Assembly (NCBI GenBank): GCA_964493695.1
Contig: CAZBPG010000006.1
Location: 1 to 64,000, forward strand
Length of the DNA: 64,000 nucleotides
Direction: 5' to 3'
Origin: Bog-950 sp964493695
Lineage (GTDB): Bacteria; Bacteroidota; Bacteroidia; Chitinophagales; LD1
Part shown: positions 8,706-17,920 of the stretch, in pieces
Layout of the letters: each line of letters begins with the position of its first letter
How positions within the stretch are numbered: the stretch's first letter is position 1
Position numbers and translations under genes: made by a program
The notes under the pieces: model-generated
Seen by the model: only the letters and a program-made list of their open reading frames with translations
Told to the model about the DNA's origin: nothing
The model's database searches: none

Positions 8706-9743
8706 ATGAAGAAATACCTTTCGCTTGTTCTTATAATAATTGCTCTTGCCGGTGTGGCCATTTGGTTTTATACCCACCCCTCTAAAGGAACCATCAACCA
8801 AATGGAAGGCGACTTTGCAGTAAAAGACAAAACCGAAATTGCCAAACTTGTTTTAACCGATACCGAAAACAAAAAAGTAGAACTGACTCAGCAAGGCGGT
8901 GTTTGGTTTGTAAACGGAAAATATCCTGCGCGCGAAGAACTGGTGGCACAGTTGCTGGATGCAGTTACGCGTGTTACTTCGCTCTGCCCGGTTCCTACTG
9001 CAGCACACGATAATGTGATTCGCGAAATGATGGGGTATCATGTGCAGGCACAAATTTTTGATGCAAAAAATAATTTGCTGAAAAGTTACTGGGTTGGCGG
9101 ACCAACCGTTGACGGACAAAACACTTACATGCTTTTGGAAATAGACGGCAAGCCTGCCAGTCGTCCGCACATGACATACGTTCCCGGAGTGAAAGGTTAT
9201 CTCACCTTCCGTTACAGCACCGATGAAGAAAACTGGAGAACGAAAATTCTATTCAATTATCAGCAGAAGGAAATAAAATCGCTGAGCGTGGAATACCCTG
9301 CTGATGAGAAAAACTCCTTCACCATTACCAACGTGGCTGAGGATTCGTTTACGCTTTCGCCAGTCAATGAAAAATATCGTATTAATGATTCCTATCAGCA
9401 AAAATTCATTCGGCAGTATCTGGCTTTCTATTCTTCAATTTACATTGAAGCGTTTGACAATAGTTATTCGCTGAAAGATTCGGTGCAAAAGACAACCCCT
9501 TACTGCACTATTACCATTACAGAAAAAGACAACTCCGTAAACAAAGTGAAGCTGTACTACATGCCGGTGAGTAAGCGAAGTAAAAGTCAGTTTGATGCTA
9601 AGGGGAATGAAATGACCTATGACATTGACCATTATTATGCATCTATACATAACGATGAAGACTTTGCCATTGTGCAGTATTATGTTTTTGGAAAACTGTT
9701 GCGGAACTACAAGGACTTCTATTTCAAGCCCACATCGAAATAA
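8706..9743 (+). CDS. DUF4340 domain protein
   Basis: A 345-aa protein with one N-terminal membrane segment (YLSLVLIIIALAGVAIWFY) and a long extracytoplasmic part. The segment EIAKLVLTDTENKKVELTQQ, then GGVWFVNGKYPAREELVAQL, is the pattern of DUF4340 proteins, in which thiol-free beta strands read 'I..i.l......i.l...g..W.l.....a....v..Ll..l'. DUF4340 genes usually follow ABC transporters of the GldFG type, which fits gldG located upstream; the regulator between them is unusual. Function is unknown; a role as accessory subunit of the transporter is inference. Confidence 0.85.
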   Translation: MKKYLSLVLIIIALAGVAIWFYTHPSKGTINQMEGDFAVKDKTEIAKLVLTDTENKKVELTQQGGVWFVNGKYPAREELVAQLLDAVTRVTSLCPVPTAAHDNVIREMMGYHVQAQIFDAKNNLLKSYWVGGPTVDGQNTYMLLEIDGKPASRPHMTYVPGVKGYLTFRYSTDEENWRTKILFNYQQKEIKSLSVEYPADEKNSFTITNVAEDSFTLSPVNEKYRINDSYQQKFIRQYLAFYSSIYIEAFDNSYSLKDSVQKTTPYCTITITEKDNSVNKVKLYYMPVSKRSKSQFDAKGNEMTYDIDHYYASIHNDEDFAIVQYYVFGKLLRNYKDFYFKPTSK

Positions 9744-9750
9744 AAGACAA

Positions 9751-9815
9751 ATGTCATCCTGAGCGGAGTCGAAGGATGAATCCGGTAAACGCTTCGACTC
9801 CGCTCAGCGTGACAT
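9751..9815. repeat. dispersed inverted repeat (GTCATCCTGAGCGGAGTCGA type)
   Basis: The arms are 9751-9774 and 9792-9815 and pair at 22 of 24 positions. The core GTCATCCTGAGCGGAGTCGA and its complement are a widely scattered intergenic hairpin repeat in Bacteroidota and some other phyla. It lies between the DUF4340 gene and glpD and may also end transcription. Confidence 0.85.
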
Positions 9816-9852
9816 AGCGTTTGAATAGTGTCTTTCATTTCATCGGTTTAAA

Positions 9853-9860
9853 TACTTTTG
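9853..9860 (+). promoter_or_regulatory. TAnnTTTG promoter box of glpD
   Basis: TACTTTTG followed by C matches the Bacteroidota -7 consensus TAnnTTTGC. It ends only seven bases before the glpD ATG at 9868, which implies a leaderless or nearly leaderless transcript. No clear -33 TTG is seen at the usual distance. Confidence 0.5.
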
Positions 9861-9867
9861 CGCGCTG

Positions 9868-11508
9868 ATGAATTTTTCTAATCTCCATCGAAAAGACTTT
9901 GTCGAAAAACTAAGCTCTGAACAGTTTGATTTACTTGTAATTGGCGGGGGAATTACCGGTTGCGGCATTGCGCTGGATGCCGCTTTGCGCGGAATGAAAG
10001 TTGCGCTGATTGAAAAAAATGATTTTGCATCGGGCACCAGTTCGCGCTCAACCAAATTGATTCACGGTGGCTTGCGTTATCTTAAACAATTCGAAGTAAA
10101 ATTAGTGCGCGATGTAGGCAGCGAGCGCGCAGTGGTGCATCGCAATGCCCGTCACATTGTAATTCCCGAAAAAATGCTGTTGCCGATTGTTGAGGATGGC
10201 TCACTCGGCAAAAATTCTTCTTCACTTGGATTGCTCGTTTACGATTTACTGGCTGGAGTAAAAAAAGACGAGCGCAGAAAAATGCTCGACAAGCACGAAG
10301 CGCTGAAGGCCGAGCCGCTGCTCGGCAATAACAAACTCATTGGCGGTGGCCTGTATTTTGAATACCGAACCGATGATTCGCGCTTAACTATTGAAATTGC
10401 CAAGAGCGCTTTTGCCAACGGAGCCACACTTTTGAATTACGCTGAAAGCAAAGGTTTCATTTACAACGAAGCAAAAAAAGTTGCGGGAGTCAGAGCCCTT
10501 GACAAAATTTCGAATGAGGAATTTGAAATTCACGCCACTACGGTTGTAAATGCCTGTGGCCCCTGGGTTGATTTGCTGCGCAAAGAAGATAACTCGCTGA
10601 AAGGAAAACGTCTGTTGCTCACTAAAGGGGTTCATATTGTTTTTCCGTACGAAAAACTTCCGCTGCAACAGGCTGCTTACTTTGACGTGGGTGACGGAAG
10701 AATGATTTTCGCGATTCCGCGTAATAATATCACTTATGCCGGCACTACTGATACGGTTTACAATCAAAGTATAGATAAGCCTCAATGCAATAAAGAGGAT
10801 GCGGAGTATTTATTGAGGGCGGTTAACAAAATTTTCCCGACTGTAAATTTGAAGCGGGAAGATATTGTTTCAAGTTGGGCAGGCTTACGTCCGCTTATTT
10901 ATGAAGAAGGAAAATCGGCTTCAGAAGTTTCACGAAAAGATGAAATTATGGTTTCAGATTCCGGACTGATTTCCATTGCGGGCGGAAAATTAACGGGCTA
11001 CCGGTTAATGGCATCAAAGATTGTTGACCTGGTGGCAAAAAAACTAAACAAAGATTTCGGTAGCTGCAAAACCAAAAATTTCAGATTGAGTGGCGGAGAG
11101 TTTTCGAACGAAATAGATTTCTTAAAATCTTTAGAACTATTTTTAGAAAAAGGAAGAGAAGAAAATATCCCCTCCGAAAAAATTAGGGAGTGGTTTTTCA
11201 GATACGGAAAGAACACCTCGTTTTTAATCGATGATGTAAAGCAGCTTCGAACTAAAATTTCTGACAGCAACCAAGTATTTAATGCGGCCGAACTGCAATA
11301 TTCAATAGAACACGAAATGATTGCCCACCCTTCCGATTTCCTGATTCGCAGAACAGGAAAAATATTTTTCGACAGAATAAATACTGAGAAACAATTGGAA
11401 TATCTGAATCAGCAGCTTTCACAAGAACTTCAATTAGAAACTTCCTCCATCCCCAAAAACCTAAAGGAAGTTAAAGAAGAATTTAAGGCGGCTGTTTCCT
11501 TTGAATAA
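9868..11508 (+). CDS. glpD: FAD-dependent glycerol-3-phosphate dehydrogenase
   Basis: A 546-aa enzyme that oxidises glycerol 3-phosphate to dihydroxyacetone phosphate and passes electrons to the quinone pool at the inner membrane face. The FAD-binding Rossmann motif is VIGGGITGCGIALDAALRG (about residues 24-42). It is followed by the conserved ASGTSSRSTKLIHGGLRYL block, and later by NACGPWVD and the SWAGLRPL segment. The C-terminal DAO_C-type domain is present. Length is normal. It is followed directly, without spacer, by the stop codon of the convergent TPR gene. No glpK or glpF is adjacent. Confidence 0.95.
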   Translation: MNFSNLHRKDFVEKLSSEQFDLLVIGGGITGCGIALDAALRGMKVALIEKNDFASGTSSRSTKLIHGGLRYLKQFEVKLVRDVGSERAVVHRNARHIVIPEKMLLPIVEDGSLGKNSSSLGLLVYDLLAGVKKDERRKMLDKHEALKAEPLLGNNKLIGGGLYFEYRTDDSRLTIEIAKSAFANGATLLNYAESKGFIYNEAKKVAGVRALDKISNEEFEIHATTVVNACGPWVDLLRKEDNSLKGKRLLLTKGVHIVFPYEKLPLQQAAYFDVGDGRMIFAIPRNNITYAGTTDTVYNQSIDKPQCNKEDAEYLLRAVNKIFPTVNLKREDIVSSWAGLRPLIYEEGKSASEVSRKDEIMVSDSGLISIAGGKLTGYRLMASKIVDLVAKKLNKDFGSCKTKNFRLSGGEFSNEIDFLKSLELFLEKGREENIPSEKIREWFFRYGKNTSFLIDDVKQLRTKISDSNQVFNAAELQYSIEHEMIAHPSDFLIRRTGKIFFDRINTEKQLEYLNQQLSQELQLETSSIPKNLKEVKEEFKAAVSFE

Positions 11509-13149
11509 TTAGTAGTGCTTTGTAGAATTTAGGAGGTGCGCCTTATACCTTTTCAGGTTATTTTTTGCGTTGACAACGCGCGGATGTTTTTTGTCAAAAT
11601 GCTGTAGCAAAATGGGTAATGCTTTGCCGGCATATTCAACAGCTTTTTTGTAATCCTTTAACCCAGCGTGTGCTTCACTCAGCGTATTGTAGTAATTGCC
11701 AAACTTGGCATGGGTGGGCGGTAATATTTTCGAAATTATTTCAATAGCGGTTGTAATCTCCGGTATAGCCTTTCCGAATTTCCCCTGTTTGCACAGCACC
11801 TTGCCCACATTGTAATACCGTAGGGCGGTTTCGTTATGTGTTGATCCGAATATTTTAAGAACAATGTCGCGGCTGGTTTGAAAACAGACAAGGGCATTTG
11901 GATAATTTCCGATGTTGAACCAGTACGAGCCTATGCTGTTATAATCGGAGGCCACATTATAGTGGTTCTCGCCAAAAAGTTCGTTATCCAGTTGCAATGC
12001 TTTTTCGTACCAGGGCAACGCTTTATTGTATTTTTTCAAATTGTTTAAAGCATGGCCAATGTTGTGGCAGTTATTCGCAACATCTTCATTCGGTTCGCCA
12101 AATTCCGCAAGGTTAAGTTGATAGGCTTTGTAAAACGCCTTGTACGCTTTTTGATACTGCCCCCAAACATCATACACACAGCCCAAATCGTTATAGATAG
12201 GCGCAAGCGACATTTCGTTTATTTGATAAATGGATTTTGCTTTCAGGTAATAGTCTGCGGCTTTTTTATACTCCCCTTTCCTGAACCAGATTATACCGAT
12301 GTGGCGATAGCTGATGCCAACATCGCGGCTGTTTTTGCCGTTCTTTTCTGTTTCTAAAAACAAGACCTTATCAAGCGTAATAATGGCGTCATCTAATTTA
12401 TCCATTTGTATTTGCAGTGCGCCTAACTTGCCTGTGTATTCCGTTTCAGAAGAATTCAATTCAACCGCCTTTTTATAAAAAGCCAGTGCTTCTTCAAATT
12501 TAAGCTGCAGCTCTTTAAACACTGCCCGCTGATAGTAAATGGCTGCCAATTCCGATTCGTCTTTGTATTGTAATTCTTTCAGCAGCGCATCTGCCTTTTG
12601 GTACTCTCTCTGTTCTTTCAACTGCTTCAACTGCTTTTCGGTTAAGCCAACCATTTTCATTCTTGAACGAACTTTATGAAGCGTGTTAAACAGGTTTTCA
12701 ATTTCCGTTTCGCTCAGCGACTCTGCCCATTGCTCTATATTTTTATCGGGTGGCATCAGCCGCGTTGATTTTTCGTTTTTACTCTCCGCGCAACATTCAT
12801 CGGCAAACCGGTGCCAGTAGGCTAATGTTTGCAAGCGCTGCCTTTGCGAAATATCCAGATACACCCCGTTCATTCTGCTGCCCGTTTGTTCCTCGGCTGC
12901 TGCATAAAACAATACGGCTATTTTTTCTTTCATGGCACTTGAACAATTTCCTTTTCTAAAGGCACGGTAAAAAGTTTCCTCGCTTGGAAGGGTGGTATAA
13001 TCCAAACCCCACCTTACCGAAATATTCAGTATCAACTGGTCGCGGAAAGTCCACTTGCTTACATTGGTAATATCGCGTACCACATTTTGGCAGTATGCCT
13101 TAAGCAGTTTGTTTCCGAGGCTTATAATCAAATCTCTTTCGGGGAGCAT
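11509..13149 (-). CDS. tetratricopeptide-repeat protein with a novel N-terminal domain
   Basis: A 546-aa protein without signal peptide, so cytoplasmic. Residues 1-100 form an unrecognised domain (ISVRWGLDYTTLPSEETFYRAF). Residues about 190-540 are TPR repeats of the 42-residue kinesin-light-chain type, for example IYNDLGCVYDVWGQYQKAYKAF, NCHNIGHALNNLKKYNKALP and DYNSIGSYWFNIGNYPNALV (shown in parts). Such proteins are scaffolds that bind peptides or partner proteins. The N-terminal part may be a signalling or effector-associated domain, but I cannot name it. The gene converges on glpD with adjoining stop codons and has paired direct repeats and a hairpin upstream. Confidence 0.85.
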   Translation of the reverse strand: MLPERDLIISLGNKLLKAYCQNVVRDITNVSKWTFRDQLILNISVRWGLDYTTLPSEETFYRAFRKGNCSSAMKEKIAVLFYAAAEEQTGSRMNGVYLDISQRQRLQTLAYWHRFADECCAESKNEKSTRLMPPDKNIEQWAESLSETEIENLFNTLHKVRSRMKMVGLTEKQLKQLKEQREYQKADALLKELQYKDESELAAIYYQRAVFKELQLKFEEALAFYKKAVELNSSETEYTGKLGALQIQMDKLDDAIITLDKVLFLETEKNGKNSRDVGISYRHIGIIWFRKGEYKKAADYYLKAKSIYQINEMSLAPIYNDLGCVYDVWGQYQKAYKAFYKAYQLNLAEFGEPNEDVANNCHNIGHALNNLKKYNKALPWYEKALQLDNELFGENHYNVASDYNSIGSYWFNIGNYPNALVCFQTSRDIVLKIFGSTHNETALRYYNVGKVLCKQGKFGKAIPEITTAIEIISKILPPTHAKFGNYYNTLSEAHAGLKDYKKAVEYAGKALPILLQHFDKKHPRVVNAKNNLKRYKAHLLNSTKHY

Positions 13150-13192
13150 AATTCAAAATTATTCTTTACAACCACATTACAGAAGCGCGAGT

Positions 13193-13245
13193 TGACACCC
13201 GGTTGACACACCGCCCGGCTGTGCATTGCTGTCATTTGCCGGGCG
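13193..13245. promoter_or_regulatory. direct repeat and hairpin upstream of the TPR gene
   Basis: GTTGACAC occurs twice, three bases apart, at 13193-13211. Next comes a hairpin with 8-bp arms CGCCCGGC (13212-13219) and GCCGGGCG (13238-13245). These lie about 45-95 bases before the TPR gene's start codon at 13149. They could be regulator sites or a terminator for readthrough; nothing in the sequence decides. Confidence 0.35.
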
Positions 13246-13304
13246 AAAGATGAACAGCGGGAAGGTAAACGTTCTTTAAAAAATGTCAGCAATAACCAAC
13301 CACC

Positions 13305-13619
13305 GGTGAGGTTTCACCGGCCATTCGTGAAACTGCACCAATAGTTGCGGAGCCTTCACCAACTGCCGGTGAAACCTCACCGGAGCCTGAGGAAGTTTCA
13401 CCAATAGCCCGTGAAGCCTCACGAATGTTTGGTGAAACCTCACCAATGCTTGCGGAGGCCGCACGAACCATCGGTGAAACCGCACGAACGCTTCGTGAAA
13501 CTTCACCAAACACCCGTGAAACTTCACCAATGGTTGGTGAAACCTCACCAGTTACCCGTGAAACCGCACCAATGGTTGGTGAAACCTGACGAATGACAAG
13601 TGAAACTGAAAAAACGATT
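13305..13619. repeat. 21-bp palindromic tandem repeat array, about 15 units
   Basis: Fourteen consecutive units of exactly 21 bp fill 13305-13598 and a decayed fifteenth ends at 13619. The consensus is GGTGAAACCTCACCAATG plus three variable bases. Each unit holds its own palindrome (GGTGA....TCACC), so each can fold as a small hairpin. Because 21 is a multiple of three, several frames on both strands stay open and give a seven-residue repeat (for example GETSPMV on the plus strand). No start site with a ribosome-binding signal is seen, so I treat it as a DNA or RNA repeat, not a gene. It ends 55 bases before the start of the orphan gene at 13674. Confidence 0.9.
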
Positions 13620-13673
13620 AAAAACATTCATAAATCAATTAAAAACTCTTTTTTTAACTAAAAACAAACAATC

Positions 13674-14408
13674 ATGAAAAAATCATTTCTACCGCGCAAG
13701 GATGCGCAAATTGCCTTTTGGCTGCAAAATCTTTCTGCAAAAATTGCCACTTATGCAGCTAAATACAACCTCACGGCTGCCGAGGTTGCACAATTGCAAC
13801 AGGCTGCCGCTTTCTTTGTATACTGGTTTACCGCGCTTGACCAGGCAAAAGACGATATTCAAAAACTAACCGCCTACAAAAACGAAGTGCGTGACGGTGT
13901 AAAAGCCGGAGGCAGCCCGAGTGTAACTCCGGTGGGCATTACTTTTACTCCGCCATCCGCAGTGCCACCGGGCGTTATTCCCTTTGTATTAAGCATAGTG
14001 GGGCGTATTAAAAAACACCAGAGCTACACCATAGCCGATGGCGAAGACCTGGGCATTGAGGGACCAGAAAACACCGATGACCTTAATAACATTAAACCGA
14101 TTTTTAAAATTGAGTTGCTGTCGGGGCATCCGAACTTAATCTGGAAAAAGGGAATTGCCGATGGCGTAAAAATAAAGGTGCTGCGCAATGTAACACCGTC
14201 AACGCCCGGCCCGGGGGTGCCAACACCGCCACCCGCCAGCTTTCAGTTTCTGGCTATTGATACCTATCCCGATTATATGGATACTTACGCCTTGCCTGCT
14301 TACGGGCAGTCATCTACCTGGGTATATATTATGATATACATGATAGGCGATGAAGAAGTAGGGCAATGGAGCGACCCTGTAACCGTAACCGTAACCGGAA
14401 CACCGTAA
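13674..14408 (+). CDS. orphan Bacteroidota protein, helical N-terminus plus C-terminal beta domain
   Basis: A 244-aa protein without signal peptide (starts MKKSFLPRKDAQIAFWLQNL). Residues 1-85 are predicted helical, with AAEVAQLQQAAAFFVYW. A proline-rich link with VPPGVIPF (about 100-110) leads to a beta-rich middle (IKKHQSYTIADGEDLGIEGP) and a C-terminal segment ending in VTVTVTG that resembles a fibronectin-type sandwich. I know of similar unnamed proteins in Bacteroidota but no function. It lies just downstream of the 21-bp repeat array, like a second orphan gene at 37026 that also follows a repeat array. Confidence 0.75.
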   Translation: MKKSFLPRKDAQIAFWLQNLSAKIATYAAKYNLTAAEVAQLQQAAAFFVYWFTALDQAKDDIQKLTAYKNEVRDGVKAGGSPSVTPVGITFTPPSAVPPGVIPFVLSIVGRIKKHQSYTIADGEDLGIEGPENTDDLNNIKPIFKIELLSGHPNLIWKKGIADGVKIKVLRNVTPSTPGPGVPTPPPASFQFLAIDTYPDYMDTYALPAYGQSSTWVYIMIYMIGDEEVGQWSDPVTVTVTGTP

Positions 14409-14465
14409 TGATTTAAATCAGTGTAATAAAAATTAGGTATTTTAAAAAACAAATATACCTTTCGT

Positions 14466-14500
14466 TCAGGTTGGGCCCGGCTAAGTCGGGTTCAACCTGA
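14466..14500. terminator. hairpin downstream of the orphan gene
   Basis: TCAGGTTG (14466-14473) pairs with CAACCTGA (14493-14500), and an inner CCCG...CGGG stem lies within. There is no long T-run after it, so termination is possible but not certain. The rest of the 280-base gap to 14689 holds nothing I can name. Confidence 0.45.
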
Positions 14501-14688
14501 TTTACACGGCTGAACACTAACAGCCTTTATGAGTAACAAAGAATTTTTGAAGCCCGCCAAAAGCGGACAAGCCGGTGTAAAGTTTTTTTAAGCGCGGGAT
14601 GCGCATGGTACCAGTGATGTTTTATGAGTTGTGAATACGAAGGCATTTTGATGAGAGGGAATTATTTGATAACAATAAACTTAGAAAG

Positions 14689-17654
14689 ATGAAAAAACAT
14701 TGCTTGTCCCTTGCACTTGGAATAGCTGTTTTTATTACGAGCTGCGCTCAATCTCCCTCCATTCAATGGCAAAAAGCTATGGGGGGAACTGGTTTTGATG
14801 GAGCAAATTATGTTGAGCAAACAACAGATGGTGGATATATTACTGCCGGTGGTACAATGTCAAACAGTGGAGACGTAACCGGAAATCATGGCGCAAATGA
14901 TTATTGGGTAGTAAAGTCAGATGTTTCAGGAAACATTCAATGGCAAAAAACTTATGGTGGAACAAATCAAGATGTAGCAAATGCTATCAAGCAGACACCG
15001 GATGGTGGCTATATTATTGCAGGTACAACCGCTTCTGCAGACGGAAATATTACCGGGCATCATGGTATAGCAGGTTCTAACGATTATTGGATAGTAAAAA
15101 CAAATTCATCAGGTACCATACAGTGGCAAAAAGCTTATGGCAGCAGTGGTCATGATAATGCAAACAGTATCGACCTAACAAATGATGGTGGTTATATTGT
15201 TGCGGGTTGGACACAAGGCAGTGATGGTGATGTAACGTCTAATCATGGAGGTGATGAAATTTGGATAGCTAAAATAGATAGCTTTGGAAACATTGACTGG
15301 CAAAAAAACTTAGGAGGGACACTGAGTGATTATGCACAGGATATTCACCAGACAACTGACGGAGGGTACATTGTTGCCGGTTATACACTTTCAAATAATG
15401 GAGATGTTACGGGTAATCATGGCGGTGGCGATTATTGGGTAGTAAAATTAAATTCAACCGGTACTATCCAATGGAAAAAATGTTACGGTGGTACTGGTGC
15501 TGATGCTGCAAATAGCGTTCAGCAAATATCGGGTGGTTACATTGTAGCGGGTCAGTCGGCTTCTAACGATGGAGACGTAACGGGAAATCATAACAGTAAC
15601 AACAGTGATTATTGGGTAATAAAAATTGATAACTCAGGTAATTTACTTTGGCAAAAAACCTTTGGAGGCACTTCTAGTGACATAGCTAATTCTGTTCGCA
15701 AATGCAACGGTGGTTATATTGTGGCAGGCAATAGCAGTTCAACTAATGGTGATGTAAGCGGCAATCATGGCAGCGATGATTATTGGATAATAAAAATTGA
15801 TAACACCGGAACATTACTTTGGCAAAAATCTTTGGGTGGTACTAGTAATGATATCCCAAACTGTATAAAAGGCACAACAGATGGCGGCTTTATTATTGCT
15901 GGTAGCACCCAGTCTTTTAATGGTGATATTACCGCGAATCACGGTTCTGGTGATTTCTGGCTTGTGAAACTAGATGGCACGATAAATATTCAACTTACTG
16001 CGTCTGATTCCGTTATCTGTGCAGGACGCCAGGATACTATATATGCCCATGGTGCATCAATATATACATGGGTAACCCCGGTAGCCCTTGTCAATGATTC
16101 AACTGCAATCATTAATCCAATAACGTCTTCAAATTATATTGTAACAGGCTCCGATTCGTTTGGCAACAGCATGTCTGATACGATACATATAGCTGTAAAT
16201 GCAAAACCAACAGTTACCCCCAGCGCAACACCCGCTGCAATTTGTAACGGAGGAAGCACTACACTTGCTGCCAATGCCACAGCAGGAAGCGGAACTATTT
16301 CAACTTACACATGGAGCAGTGGTATCGTTGGCAATGCATCAGGTGGTTCTGTTTCGCCAACCGGCAATACAACCTACACGGTTACTGTAACCAACAGCAA
16401 CAACTGTACGGTAAGTGCATNNNNNNNNNNNNNNNNNNNNNNNNNNNNNNNNNNNNNNNNNNNNNNNNNNNNNNNNNNNNNNNNNNNNNNNNNNNNNNNN
16501 NNNNNNNNNNNNNNNNNNNNATTGTCGGCAATTTACCAGGCGGTTCTGATTCCCCAACGGGAAATACAACCTACACGGTTACTGTAACCAACAGCAACAA
16601 CTGTACGGTAAGTGCATCAACGAGTGTTACAGTAAATTTAAACCCAACGGTTGCACCTAATGCAACACCTGCTGCAATTTGTAGCGGAGCAAACACAACA
16701 CTTGCGGCCAACGCCACAGCAGGTAGCGGAACGATTTCAACATATGCGTGGAGCAGCGGGATTGTCGGCAATTTACCAGGCGGTTCTGATTCCCCAACGG
16801 GAAATACAACCTACATGGTTACAGTAACCAACAGCAACAACTGTACGGTAAGTGCATCGGTTTCAGTTACAGTTAATTCTTTGCCCACAGTAAGTGCGGG
16901 AAACGATACAACTATTCAAGCAGGTGGCACTGCAACACTTACTGCATCCGGTGCAAATACATATGTTTGGAGTAATAGCCAATCAACTACATCTATTGCA
17001 GTTTCCCCAACTATAACAACTACCTATACTGTTACTGGTACTGATGCACATGGTTGTACAGCTTCCCAAGCTGTAACTGTTTTCATTGGAACTACCTCAC
17101 AAGCACCAGTTGCTGGCTTTGTTGTCAGCGCGCAAAACGTGCCTTGCCCTAATCAAATTAGTTTCATAGATACATCAACTAATGTTCCCACCTCTTGGCT
17201 TTGGGTATTTTATGGAAACTGCGTTAGCCCTGATTCTTCAATACAACAAAACCCTCAAAATGTCTTATATAATCAGCACGGGATATATACGGTCAAGTTA
17301 ACTGCAAGTAATGCTAATGGTAGTAACTCGCATATTTCTTCGGTTACAATAACGGGTAATTGTGATTGTAATGGAAACGTAGGGATTATTGAGGCATCAG
17401 GGCTAACTAATATTACTCTCAAACCCAATCCCTCTTCCGGTAACTTCACTCTAAGTTTTGAAACCGATAAACCCGAAGAAATTCAAATTAAAATATTTGA
17501 TGCTATTGGTCAACTCATAAAGGAAGAAGCACCGGTAAAAGTTTCCGGCACATACACCAAAGAAATAAACCTTGGCAATGTTGCCAAAGGCATTTACATA
17601 CTGCAATTAAAGGCAGGTGCTAACATGGTAAACCAGAAAATTGAAGTGAATTGA
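14689..17654 (+). CDS. T9SS-exported seven-bladed-propeller protein with Ig-like repeats (interrupted by an assembly gap)
   Basis: A lipoprotein-like signal (LALGIAVFITSC) is followed by seven units of about 58 residues, each starting WQK.(Y/L)GGT and containing DGGYI.AG and DYW..K; seven units fit a beta-propeller. Then come Ig-like/PKD-type repeats with a CTV.A..SVTVN pattern, a PKD domain (around SFIDTSTNVPTSWLW) and a C-terminal T9SS sorting domain (LKPNPSSGNFTLSFET to KIEVN). The protein is expected to be secreted to the cell surface. The N-run 16421-16520 cuts the Ig-like repeats; the two halves are in different frames only because the gap length is arbitrary. The 3' end of this gene recurs twice downstream as orphan copies. 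Confidence 0.85.
16421..16520. other. assembly gap of 100 N inside a repeat
   Basis: The 55 bases before the gap recur exactly at 16562-16616, and the 55 bases after the gap recur exactly at 16760-16814. This is what a k=55 assembly graph does at a collapsed internal repeat. The true gap must contain at least the missing remainder of one Ig-like repeat, roughly 150 bases, and may hold more units. Confidence 0.9.
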
Positions 17655-17678
17655 TTTAACTGCTCAAACATAAAAAAC

Positions 17679-17710
17679 AAAACCTCGCTATAAAGCGGGG
17701 TTTTGTCTTT
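17679..17710. terminator. terminator of the propeller gene (copy A)
   Basis: AAAACCTCGCT-ATAA-AGCGGGGTTTT forms a strong stem followed by a T-rich run. A nearly identical hairpin stands at 18601, after the second orphan copy of the same 3' end. It would also work in the opposite direction. Confidence 0.9.
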
Positions 17711-17739
17711 TGTATTGGCTGTTTGCGGTAGTCGTTAAG

Positions 17740-17853
17740 CCACTTTCAGCATTTTATGCTTCCGGTCTTTGTTCGTATTGTTTTCAATTTCAGCTAACAC
17801 AAACACCGAAACAAAAACATCATAAACAGACGGTCGAATAAAATCCCGCAAAG
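17740..17853 (-). pseudogene. fragment of a PIN-domain toxin gene
   Basis: This stretch is a near-identical copy of 19098-19211, an internal part of the intact PIN gene (the region coding FRDFIRPSVYDVFVSEFVLA and the following 20 residues). Both ends of the gene are missing. The left junction falls at a short homology (CGTTaagCC in the fragment, CGTTcacC in the intact gene) and fuses the fragment directly to the trailer sequence that, in copy B, leads into the intact antitoxin gene. It is a remnant of a duplicated TA module. Confidence 0.85.
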
Positions 17854-17920
17854 CACTTACACGAAAGAAAATTTTAAGAATTTGTGAAAGGGCGTATCTT
17901 CACCACATAAACTTACTGCT

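Noticed and set aside
13305..13598. CRISPR array
   Set aside because: Units are contiguous 21-mers with no unique spacers and no cas genes nearby.
13276..13627. Open frames with seven-residue repeats on both strands inside the 21-bp array
   Set aside because: They stay open only because the unit is a multiple of three without stop codons; no ribosome-binding site or sensible start is seen, and equally good frames exist on both strands.
14528..14592. 20-codon frame MSNKEFLKPAKSGQAGVKFF
   Set aside because: Too short and without a binding site; likely chance.
16311..17654. A separate gene starting at 16311
   Set aside because: It is the out-of-frame second half of the propeller gene, caused by the arbitrary 100-N gap.
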